Part shown: positions 34,373 through 42,401 of the stretch, one piece after another
Position numbering within the stretch: position 1 is the first letter of the stretch
How the letters are laid out: every line of letters starts with the position of its first letter
From: Sorangium cellulosum So0157-2
GTDB lineage: Bacteria; Myxococcota_A; Polyangia; Polyangiales; Polyangiaceae
Direction: 5' to 3'
Length of the DNA stretch: 64,000 nucleotides
Assembly: GCF_000418325.1 (NCBI RefSeq)
Contig: NC_021658.1
Coordinates: forward strand, 9,066,001-9,130,000
Notes under the pieces: generated by a model
What the model was told of the DNA's origin: nothing
Database searches by the model: none
The model's input: the letters and a program-made list of their open reading frames with translations, nothing else
Program-made: the position numbers and the translations under genes

Positions 34373-36019
34373 TCAGCGGGGCGGTCCAGGGTCGGCTGCG
34401 GCGAACTGAACGTAGGGCAGGGACTGGCCAGCGGCTCCCCGGCCCACGGGGTCATCGGCAGACGCGTTGCCCGCGGGACCACCGTCCCCCGCGCTTCCGG
34501 TGGTTGTAAAGGCGTCCGGCGCGAAGCTCACGTAAGCAGCCATGGACGCCACGCCGTACGAAGGGCCCCCGAGGCCACCGCCGGCATCCCCCCCGTGGCC
34601 GCCGTCTCCCCCGAAACCGCCGTCGCACGCATCCCATGAACCGTCGTAGCCCTGCCCGTGAAGGCCACCCGGTCGACCGATGCCGCCCGGCTGGCCCGTT
34701 CCGCCGACCCCTCCGCGGCCGCCACGTCCCGCCGTGACCACCGTGGCCTCGAGCATCAACGCGCTCCCCTGCAACGCCACGATGCCGATGCTCGCGCCGC
34801 CGTATCCACCCCCCTGCCCTCCCTGGCCGCCGCAGCCGCCGCTCCCCCCGGAACCGCCGGCGGCACCGCCCTGGGGGCGACCCGTCGGACACCCGAGCAT
34901 GTCGCCTCGCCCCTTGCTGCCGCCACCGCCGCCTCCGCCCTGGCCGACGCCGCCCCTCCTGCCGTCGTCACCCCGGACCCCGATCCATCCGTTGACGGTC
35001 AGCTGGCCTGCGCCAACAGCGCCGGCAGCGCGACCTCCGTCGGCGCCTTTCGCGCCGGTTGCCCCGTCCGTGCACCTCGCGCTGTCCGCGCCGCTGCCTG
35101 CTAGGCCGCCGTTGCCCTCGGGGTTCTCCGCCGGCTCCGGCTGTCCTGGAGCACCGTCGCGGCCCCTATCGAGCTCGCCATCGCCGCCGTATCCGCCGAT
35201 GGACTCCATGCCATCGTCGCACGCCGTCACGGCTGGCCGGGCACCGACCGTGAAGTCCGCGGTGCAGGCCGACGCGCCATCGTTCCCCTCCTCGCCATCC
35301 TTCGCCCGCTCCTGAGGCGCATCGTCCCCGGGCTCCCCGTCCTTACCGTTGCCCGCGATGACCTCGCTCGACACCACCTTCGCCTTGGCTCCCGGACTGA
35401 GGATCATCGCGATCGACGACTTGCCATCGACCGCGGACGCATCCGCCGCCACGACGCGCACGCCGGAGATCGTCGACATCACGTCCTCCGCTCCCGCGAT
35501 CACCCGCAGCGGGATCCCCACCGGAGGAGCGATGGTCGTCGGGTGATTCGGCCCGTCGAGCGACCACCCGTACGACCACTCGCCGGCCTCACAGCGACGG
35601 CCGCCCCAGAAGTCGACCCCCGAGGGCAGCGTGACCGCCTCCTCGAACTCCCCGCCGCATGCGTATACGCGTCGCGTCGGCGCCTCGCCCCTGCCTCGTC
35701 CGCTTGCGGCGAGCCCGATCGCGTGTTGCAAGGTCTTCACCGGCGCGCGCTTCGTGCCAGGGTTCTTGTCGTCGCCGCGCGCGCTGACGAACACCCCGCA
35801 TTCGTCAAGGGCTGGCGCCGTGCCGGGCTCTCCCGCGCACGGGTCGGGCGAAGGCTCCGCATCGGGAACGCACGCCAGCTTTTCCCCGCAATCATCGGAA
35901 TAGGACGTGCAAGCTGCCAGGGTGCTCGCTCCCCACACGCACACTGCGGCAGCGACGACCGACGTCACAGCGCCTCGGCGTGCCAGCGAGCCCATCCCCT
36001 CGGCCCCCCGCGGGCTCAC
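34373..36019 (-). CDS. Gly-rich lipoprotein, paralogue of the preceding one
   Basis: 548 residues from a GTG at 36019 that overlaps the TPR gene's stop (GTGA) and has GAGGGG six bases upstream; an ATG at 35995 is the alternative. Lipobox LAAC. Shares with its neighbour the ECGVFVSARGDDKNPGT / VKTLQHAIGLAASGRGRG / YACGGEFEEAVTLPSGV block, then Gly-rich loops separated by short beta-helix coils (ASIGIVALQGSALMLEATVV). Translation is coupled to the TPR/PEGA gene. Role presumed structural or adhesive on the cell surface. Confidence 0.86.
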   Translation of the reverse strand: MSPRGAEGMGSLARRGAVTSVVAAAVCVWGASTLAACTSYSDDCGEKLACVPDAEPSPDPCAGEPGTAPALDECGVFVSARGDDKNPGTKRAPVKTLQHAIGLAASGRGRGEAPTRRVYACGGEFEEAVTLPSGVDFWGGRRCEAGEWSYGWSLDGPNHPTTIAPPVGIPLRVIAGAEDVMSTISGVRVVAADASAVDGKSSIAMILSPGAKAKVVSSEVIAGNGKDGEPGDDAPQERAKDGEEGNDGASACTADFTVGARPAVTACDDGMESIGGYGGDGELDRGRDGAPGQPEPAENPEGNGGLAGSGADSARCTDGATGAKGADGGRAAGAVGAGQLTVNGWIGVRGDDGRRGGVGQGGGGGGGSKGRGDMLGCPTGRPQGGAAGGSGGSGGCGGQGGQGGGYGGASIGIVALQGSALMLEATVVTAGRGGRGGVGGTGQPGGIGRPGGLHGQGYDGSWDACDGGFGGDGGHGGDAGGGLGGPSYGVASMAAYVSFAPDAFTTTGSAGDGGPAGNASADDPVGRGAAGQSLPYVQFAAADPGPPR

Positions 36020-37116
36020 CACAGCCCCTCGATTCGCGCACCGATTTCGTTCCCGTTGGCCACGGGCAAGACATGGACCCGATCCCGAGCCGGCGAGGAT
36101 CCCAGGAAGGAGAGGTCCGTGAAGAAGGACGCGACGGTCACCGCGCCGACCACACCGCCGGCGATGACCATCGCCAGGCCCGCGCGGCCGGACAGGTTGC
36201 GCGCGTCCTGCAGGCGCGCCAGCTGGCCGCACGGCGAGTTGCGAGGCGCTTGCCAGCACATCGACGAGCTCGACGACGGCTCGCTCAGGAGCAGGTCACG
36301 CCGGGCGCTCAGGTCGTCGTCGAGCCTGCCCGCACGAATCATGAGGACGGCGCCCACCGACACGCCGGCCGTCGCGACCGTGATTCCCGCGATGCGCAGC
36401 GTCCCGGGCCAGGACGCCCACGGGCTCGGAGCCCGCGGGCGCGCGGCGGGCGCAGCGCTCACGAGCTTCGGCGTCGCCGGCGCTTCCTTGGCGCCGCTCA
36501 CGCCCACGCGCGGCAGCTGCATCGCGATCTCGATCTCCGTGCCCGCGTCGGCGCTCACCACATGCAGCGCCTCTTCACGGCCAGGCGCGCGGGCCCGCAC
36601 CATGTGGCGTCCGGGATCGAGGAACAGCTTGTAGGTCCGCGCTGTCCGACCGATGGCCTTGCCGTCGAGGAACACCTCGGCGTCGGGCGGATCGACGGAT
36701 AGCAGGACTCGAATGAGGTAAAACGCTGCCTTCGCCCGTCCGGCTTCGAATCGTGTCCGAACGTCGTCCGTGAGCGCAGGGCCCTGTTCGAGGCTCCAGG
36801 TCAGGTGCTCCGCCGCGTCACGGTACTTGCGGAGCGCGAGCTCACAGAGGCCGAGCTCGCCGGCGATCTCCGCGCGCTCCTGGCTTGTGCCTGGCACCGC
36901 CTCTGCGGCGTCCAAAGCCGCCTTGTAGGCGTCGTAGGCCTCGTTCAACTTTCCTGATCTGTGCGCTCTCCGAGCACGATGAACAAGGCCCTTCACCGTC
37001 GATCCATCGGTGCTCGTCGGCGTCGGATGCCGCTCCTCCGCGTCGGCCGAGCTGGCCAAGCCCGTTGAAGCGCCAAACGCCAGAAGAAGGAACAGCAGGT
37101 GCCCGCCGCAACGCAT
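36016..37116 (-). CDS. TPR/PEGA membrane protein
   Basis: 366 residues. Signal peptide MRCGGHLLFLLLAFGASTGLASSADA. TPR-like helices at about 40-115 (AHRSGKLNEAYDAYKAALDAA), a PEGA module at about 138-200 (LLSVDPPDAEVFLDGKAIG, LDPGRHMVRARAPG), then two membrane spans (IAGITVATAGVSVGAVLM and LAMVIAGGVVGAVTVASFF) separated by a Cys-containing loop. Same architecture as the protein at 46341-47384. It heads a run of three genes with the two Gly-rich lipoproteins and is divergent from a membrane-tailed sigma factor 244 bases away, which may control it. Confidence 0.85.
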   Translation of the reverse strand: MRCGGHLLFLLLAFGASTGLASSADAEERHPTPTSTDGSTVKGLVHRARRAHRSGKLNEAYDAYKAALDAAEAVPGTSQERAEIAGELGLCELALRKYRDAAEHLTWSLEQGPALTDDVRTRFEAGRAKAAFYLIRVLLSVDPPDAEVFLDGKAIGRTARTYKLFLDPGRHMVRARAPGREEALHVVSADAGTEIEIAMQLPRVGVSGAKEAPATPKLVSAAPAARPRAPSPWASWPGTLRIAGITVATAGVSVGAVLMIRAGRLDDDLSARRDLLLSEPSSSSSMCWQAPRNSPCGQLARLQDARNLSGRAGLAMVIAGGVVGAVTVASFFTDLSFLGSSPARDRVHVLPVANGNEIGARIEGLW

Positions 37117-37360
37117 GCAGAGACGGTGCTTACGCCGGTTGCGCTCCGTCCGTCAACCGAGACTCAGTGCTGCAAAGCAGCGCCGTGGGCGAGAATTTTT
37201 GGACAGATGGCGGAAGGGGTCCGGTCGTCTCGTGTGCTGGTCATCCTGTAGCCAACCACGGTTCTGGCAGGGTAGCAGCAGCACCCACATCGTCTCACCA
37301 AAATCATCTCGACCGTGCATTTTGCTGACCCCGAGGGGTCGGCTCAGACGTGCTACCTGC

Positions 37361-38443
37361 GTGGACAAGCCAGCGAGCCTCTCCAGCAGCTTCGAGCTGT
37401 TCCGTCGCATCGCGCGGCGTCTTGGTGTCCCTGCGCGCGACGCGGAGGACGTCGCGCAAGACGCGCTGCTGCGCGGGCTCGAAGCGGATCGGCGGATCGA
37501 GCCGGGTGGGGATCCGGCGACCTACCGCATCGCGATTGCCGCCAACCAAGCGCGCGACCACGTGCGCAGGGCGCGCCGTCAAGGAGAGGTCCTGACGTCG
37601 TTCGACCAGAGCGAAATCCGAACCGAGCGCACGGACCCCGAGGAGCTGCTCCGCGGGCGGCAGCGGCACGCGCGCGTGCGCAGCCTGATCGACCGGGTGG
37701 ACCCGAAGGACCGGCACCTCTTGATCAGGCACGACCTCGAGGAGATCCCGCTCGCCCAGGTCGCCGCCGAGCTGGGCCTCACGACGGAAGCGGTGAAGAC
37801 GCAACACCGCCGGGCCCTCGAGCGCTTGAGGGAGGAGAAGCTACGCTGGATCGCCGAGGAACATGCGCGCGGGCGGGATGGGGATGCGTGCGTGCCGCTC
37901 GCGTTCGGGTGGCACCGTCGCGAATCGTGGCCAACCACGCTGCGCCGCTTGGCCCTGCGGATCATCGTTCAGGGGTCGCTCGTCGTCCTGACCGGCACGC
38001 TCGTCGCCGAGGTCTCGCCCCGCTTGGAGCCGTGGCTGTTGCCTGCAGCGATACGCGCTCCGGGGACCATGCCAGTGAGGCAGGAGGGAGGCGCGCTCGC
38101 CCAGGAGGGCGGGACCAGTTCCGCCACCGCGCCCGTTGCACCCGCCGCACGCGAGATATCGACGTCAACGTACAGGACCGACGCGCGCGCGGATGCCGCC
38201 GTCGATCAGCCGCCCGCGCCGCCCATCGCGACCGCTCGTCGTGCCTCAACTCCGGGGAGCGCCGCGCGCAGCACCGTCAGCGAACGCGAGTGGAACCTGA
38301 TCCGCGACGCCCGGAGCGCGCTGGACGCGCATAACGCGATCGCCGACCTTGAGGCGCGCCGCCTGCTTGAGGTCCACGCGCGTGAATTCCCGCGAGGCCG
38401 CCTCACCCGCGAGCGCGAAGCGCTGCTCAGGCAGATCCGCTGA
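37361..38443 (+). CDS. ECF-like sigma factor with C-terminal membrane tail
   Basis: About 360 residues from a GTG at 37361; no strong ribosome site, so the start is uncertain. Region 2: ELFRRIARRLGVPARDAEDV and AQDALLRGLEADRRI; region 4: IPLAQVAAELGLTTEAVKTQ with HRRALERLREE. After this a single hydrophobic span (LRIIVQGSLVVLTGTLVAEV) and a linker lead to a helical tail (EARRLLEVHAREFPRGRLTRER) related in layout to that of the sigma factor at 23245-24651, but shorter. Divergent from the TPR/PEGA and Gly-rich lipoprotein genes, its likely targets. Tail may hold the factor at the membrane (inference). Confidence 0.85.
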   Translation: MDKPASLSSSFELFRRIARRLGVPARDAEDVAQDALLRGLEADRRIEPGGDPATYRIAIAANQARDHVRRARRQGEVLTSFDQSEIRTERTDPEELLRGRQRHARVRSLIDRVDPKDRHLLIRHDLEEIPLAQVAAELGLTTEAVKTQHRRALERLREEKLRWIAEEHARGRDGDACVPLAFGWHRRESWPTTLRRLALRIIVQGSLVVLTGTLVAEVSPRLEPWLLPAAIRAPGTMPVRQEGGALAQEGGTSSATAPVAPAAREISTSTYRTDARADAAVDQPPAPPIATARRASTPGSAARSTVSEREWNLIRDARSALDAHNAIADLEARRLLEVHAREFPRGRLTREREALLRQIR

Positions 38444-38575
38444 CACATCCACCGAATGCGACGAGAGTCCGCCCTGTAGCAGATAAGGACAAACCACTCG
38501 TCTTCGCTCGCGCTACGCAGCGGCAGACCGAGAATCGACGATGCCACTCGTTACGTGCTCGCCGTGCCTGGACGG

Positions 38576-38902
38576 CTATCCAATGAATATCTCTACATCG
38601 TGGTCAGACTTGCTGATTTCGTTGAGCTCATCAATAAGCCGATCGAGGCGCTCAAGGATCCCTCTGCGATGCGACTCTGACGAGACGCACCAGGCGCGCA
38701 GCGCCTCGAGCTCTCGGATGACGTCCGGCAGGTCGCTTCGCTCCAGCGGGAATCCGGCCTCGAACAAGGGGACCCATTGAAGCCCGAGCGCCTCGGCTGC
38801 CGGTATCCAGAGCTCCTTGAACGTGCTCTGCGCAGCGACCGGGACGAGGCGATTCCACCTGGTGTCACCCTGTCGTGAAGTTGTCATCAGAACAACCGAC
38901 AT
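38576..38902 (-). CDS. Small helical protein of unknown function
   Basis: 108 residues; GGAGGG lies three bases before the ATG. Acidic and mostly helical, with WIPAAEALGLQWVPLFEAG and a C-terminal coiled-coil-like stretch (LERLDRLIDELNEISKSDHD). No signal peptide. No family recognised; size and acidity would also suit an immunity-type protein, but no toxin is adjacent. Confidence 0.6.
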   Translation of the reverse strand: MSVVLMTTSRQGDTRWNRLVPVAAQSTFKELWIPAAEALGLQWVPLFEAGFPLERSDLPDVIRELEALRAWCVSSESHRRGILERLDRLIDELNEISKSDHDVEIFIG

Positions 38903-38954
38903 GGTCCCTCCATGCTACCTCCTTTCCCGCAGCCACGCACCGGCCGCGCTGAAC

Positions 38955-40271
38955 TCAGGCGTCGAGCGCCGGCCGCGCGGCCGGGACCAGGGCGCGCGTG
39001 CGCAGCCAGAAGTACCCCGCCGACGCCGCGAAGAGCGCCGCGCAAATGAACGCCGTCGCGTAGCTGAAGCCGAGGAAGAACTCGAGCCACGAGAGCTTCG
39101 CCTGGCCGAAGCTCTTGTAGAGCAGCAGCACCACGCTGCCGAGGTAGCCGAACGCGTCGGCCGCGGTGATCAGGAACCCCGCCGTCGCCACCGAGCCCAC
39201 CGCCGCGATGAGCCGGTCGAAGAGCACGCAGTTGTAGGGGACGTACCCCACGTAGAGCCCGAGCCCGACGCTGATCATCCAGCCCACGGGCCCGATGACG
39301 CCCGCCTGGTAGAGCGCCGTGCTCACCCCGGCGAGCAGCGCGCCGCCGAGCATGATGCCGTGCACCGCGAGCAGCGCCTTGCGGTTGCTCCGGATCCCCA
39401 TCATCACCGCCACCGAGAGGAGCGCGCCCATGGCCACGGGGATCTCGGCCGTCGTCAGGATCGCCGGCTGATCGGCGAAGCCCAGGGCGTCCCAGATCTC
39501 GCGGGCGAAGTTGTCCCGGAAATCGCGGTACGCGGTGAGCACGATGTAGCCGAGGACCAGCGTCGCGAGCCCGCCCGCGTTCGCCAGCACGAACGCGCGC
39601 CGCGCGGCGCGATCCATCGGCGCGCGCCGGGTCCGGTGCGCCTCGTCGGTCGCCGTGGGCGGCGGGATCCGCGCGAGCATCCACACCGAGACGAGCAGCG
39701 GCGGGAAGAAGAGCGCCCCCGTCACCGCGGGCATCCAGACCTCCGGCACGCCCCAGCCGAGCGTGAGCTTGCCGACGGTCTTCACGAAGCCGCTGGCGAC
39801 GATGAAGCTGGCGCACAGGCCGGCGCCGAGCAGGTCGCTCACGAGGCGGCCCTCGAGGAAGCCGAAGACGAGCCCCCAGACCATGCCGAGCGGCAGCCCG
39901 TTCAGCACGAGGAAGAGCGCCGCGTACGGGGCGGGGGCGAGCCCGAACAGGACGAGCGCGGCCTCGCTCACGCCGATGCACGCGAGGATCGCGAGGGCGC
40001 GCCGCTCGGGCCGCATCTCGGAGACGACCTTGATGCCGAGGAACTTCGAGGCGCAGTACCCGAGCACCTGCGCGATGATGTAGAGGCTCTTCAGATCGAG
40101 GTCCGGGAGCAGCGGCAGCGCGACCGCGCCCTTGAAGGTCCCGACCGCGAACGGCTTGCGGAAGGCGTACATGCAGAAGTAGGTCGCGAACGCGGCGAAC
40201 ACGGCGAAGGCCGTGAACACCGGGGCGGGCGCCCGTTCGAGCCATCTCGTCACGCTTCTCTGGGCCGGCAT
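38955..40271 (-). CDS. DUF5690-family (MFS-like) membrane transporter
   Basis: 438 residues from the ATG at 40271 (GGAG five bases upstream). About 11-12 transmembrane helices, with the family's first-helix motif FATYFCMYAFRKPFAVG and KFLGIKVVSEM in the first loop, similar to the glycerol-3-phosphate/hexose-phosphate branch of the MFS. The substrate is unknown. It stands alone; convergent or unrelated neighbours give no clue. Confidence 0.9.
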   Translation of the reverse strand: MPAQRSVTRWLERAPAPVFTAFAVFAAFATYFCMYAFRKPFAVGTFKGAVALPLLPDLDLKSLYIIAQVLGYCASKFLGIKVVSEMRPERRALAILACIGVSEAALVLFGLAPAPYAALFLVLNGLPLGMVWGLVFGFLEGRLVSDLLGAGLCASFIVASGFVKTVGKLTLGWGVPEVWMPAVTGALFFPPLLVSVWMLARIPPPTATDEAHRTRRAPMDRAARRAFVLANAGGLATLVLGYIVLTAYRDFRDNFAREIWDALGFADQPAILTTAEIPVAMGALLSVAVMMGIRSNRKALLAVHGIMLGGALLAGVSTALYQAGVIGPVGWMISVGLGLYVGYVPYNCVLFDRLIAAVGSVATAGFLITAADAFGYLGSVVLLLYKSFGQAKLSWLEFFLGFSYATAFICAALFAASAGYFWLRTRALVPAARPALDA

Positions 40272-40421
40272 GGGAGCTCCGAGGAAGGCGCGAGGGTAAT
40301 CGCGGGTGCGCGTCGCGCGCATGAATTTTCGGTGAGGCGCGCGGCCGGTTCCCTCCGGCCCGCGTCCGTGCGAGACATGGAGCCTGCGCCGTGACCCGCG
40401 GCGCGGCCGGGAGGGCACGCC

Positions 40422-40922
40422 TTGGGAGATCGATCAGCGCTCGCCGCGAGGAGGATCACAGAGGACGCCGCGGCCGCGGCCCCTCCGCTCGGCCGGGACG
40501 AGCGGCTGCGCGGCGCGGTGGCCCTGCTCGCGCTGGGCCTCGCCGCCGGCGGCGCGGGCGAGCTCTCGTACGACGGGCTGAAGCAGCGCTTCCGGAGCGC
40601 GATGACGCGCGACCCCCTCGACGCGCTGGCGGTGATGCTCGTCGGGTGCTCGACCCTGTTCTACCAGGCCGAGCACGGCGAGAACCCGCGGTGCGCGAGC
40701 TTCCTGGACGCGCTCCTGTTCGTCTCGACGTGCGTGTCCGGCGGCTACGCCGACCGGCTCGCGCACACCGCCGCGGGCAAGGCGATCGCCTCCTTCGCGA
40801 TGACGATGGGCCCCGCGCTCGCGGCCTCCGCGCTCGGCGCGCCGCAGGGCGCGCACGACCAGGGCCGAGCGATCGTCGAGCGGCTCGACGCGATCCTCGA
40901 GGCGCTGCGCGCGCCGAGGTGA
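40422..40922 (+). CDS. Two-TM potassium-channel-like protein with altered filter
   Basis: 166 residues, TTG start with GGGAGG seven bases upstream. Near residue 105 the segment ALLFVSTCVSGGYADRLAHT lines up with the K+ channel pore helix and filter, SGGYAD in place of TVGYGD, followed by the second helix (KAIASFAMTMGPALAASAL). A first span is LDALAVMLVGCSTLFY. Such two-TM pore proteins with GYA filters occur in other bacteria; whether they conduct K+ is not known. Converges on the methyltransferase gene 29 bases away. Confidence 0.7.
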   Translation: MGDRSALAARRITEDAAAAAPPLGRDERLRGAVALLALGLAAGGAGELSYDGLKQRFRSAMTRDPLDALAVMLVGCSTLFYQAEHGENPRCASFLDALLFVSTCVSGGYADRLAHTAAGKAIASFAMTMGPALAASALGAPQGAHDQGRAIVERLDAILEALRAPR

Positions 40923-40951
40923 GCGCCGGCGCCGGCGGGCGCTCCGGGCGC

Positions 40952-41740
40952 TCACCCGCCCGGCTTCGTCCCCTCGACCGCGCGGAGGACCATGACCAGG
41001 CCCTCCGCGGCGTCGCGGCAGAAGCCCGCGTAATCGCGCCGCGCCTCGCCCTGCTCGCGCTCGGTGAGCGCGCCGGCCGAGATCATCGCGGGGCCGCAGC
41101 CGTCGATGACATGGAGCCAGATGTCGAGCGCCGCCCCGAAGCCCGGGTCGCCGCGCCGGAAGCGCTCGTCCTGGTCCGTGACGCGGACGGCCTCGAGCCC
41201 GTGCGCCGCGAAGCGCCCGGCGAGGTTGTCGGCGAGCGCGTTGTCCATGCCGAGGCCCGCGCGCCACGCGAGGAACGCCGCGTAGAACCGCCGCATCGAC
41301 GCGGGGGGCTCGGGATCCCAGCGCAGGCGCTCGTGGCTGTAGTCGAGCACGACGACAAGGCCGCCCGGCCTCGCCGCCCGCACCATGCGCGCGAGCGCCT
41401 CGTCGAGGCGAGGCACCCACTGGAGCGCGCGCGCCGCGGTCACCACGTCGAACCGCGCCTCTGCGTCGAACGCGAGCACGTCGCCGCACGCGAAGGACAG
41501 GCCGGCCCGGCCGGCGAAGCGCGCCGCCGCCCGCGCGAGGAGGTCCGCGTCCCGGTCCAGGCCGAGGACCTCGCCGCCCGGCTGCACGGCCTGGGCGATG
41601 CCCGCGGTGATGGAGCCCGTCCCGCAGCCGACGTCGAGCACCGACTGGCCCGGCCGGAGCAGCTCGGCGAGGCGGCGGTGATCGCCCGCGAGGGTGCGGC
41701 GGTCGAGGACATCCTTCGACGACTGATGCTGCTGGCTCAT
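40952..41740 (-). CDS. Class I SAM-dependent methyltransferase
   Basis: 262 residues from the ATG at 41740. Motif I VLDVGCGTGSITAGI, motif II acidic residue in LGLDRDAD, then FDVVTAARALQWVPRLDEAL and RPGGLVVVLDY (motifs III-IV) place it in the UbiE/methyltransferase-11 group. Cytoplasmic, small-molecule substrate unknown. No operon partners. Confidence 0.92.
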   Translation of the reverse strand: MSQQHQSSKDVLDRRTLAGDHRRLAELLRPGQSVLDVGCGTGSITAGIAQAVQPGGEVLGLDRDADLLARAAARFAGRAGLSFACGDVLAFDAEARFDVVTAARALQWVPRLDEALARMVRAARPGGLVVVLDYSHERLRWDPEPPASMRRFYAAFLAWRAGLGMDNALADNLAGRFAAHGLEAVRVTDQDERFRRGDPGFGAALDIWLHVIDGCGPAMISAGALTEREQGEARRDYAGFCRDAAEGLVMVLRAVEGTKPGG

Positions 41741-42401
41741 GCGCGCGGCATGGTCGAGTCCGGACGCCTGGATGTCAACGCGCCGGCAACATCGCGCCCG
41801 GTCCGGAAGGTCGCGGCGCGCGCCGGGCACGGCAGCCGGGCTCTACCGCAGGAGCGGCTCGGCACGGAATGAGCTTGAGAAGAGACCGGGCAGCCCGCGC
41901 CTTGGCGTCGGTCACCGGGCTCGACAGCACGTCGACGGCGCGAATCGGCGTCCGGGGCAGCTGCTCGGGGTCGTCGCCCGCGGCTTTCCATGGCCCGATC
42001 GACGGAGCCCGCGCCGCGGTGAGAGGGAGCATCCGTGGACTCCCTAGGCATTCTCGGGAGCAGCCCTAACTCGCGATGTCGCTGTGGCACAACGTCTCGA
42101 TGGGACGCTTTGCCGCTCTGGCATGAGGCGCTTTGCACCTCGGCGCGTGCGCGGCGGGCGTGGTCTTCCTGAAAACGGACCGAAACACCGCCCTGCCTGT
42201 TCTGGAATACCCCTTGCGACGCGGGGCCGCGCTGGGGCATCGAGGCCTCGGTTCTTCAGGTCACGCGGCAACGGACAGGCGCGCCTGAGGGGCGGCCCGA
42301 TCACGGTTGTCCCTCGTGCCCTCGAGCGTCGACTGGACCACGAAAGGGGCGACGCGGTTTCGCTGCCGTGTCGCTCGTGTCGCAAGAAAGGCGGAGGAGT
42401 C
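41741..42401. other. Gap without a recognised gene
   Basis: About 660 bp between divergent genes. No coding frame with a family signature. GCGGAGGAG just before 42402 is the ribosome site of the BON protein. Promoters for both neighbours should lie here but were not resolved. Confidence 0.5.
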
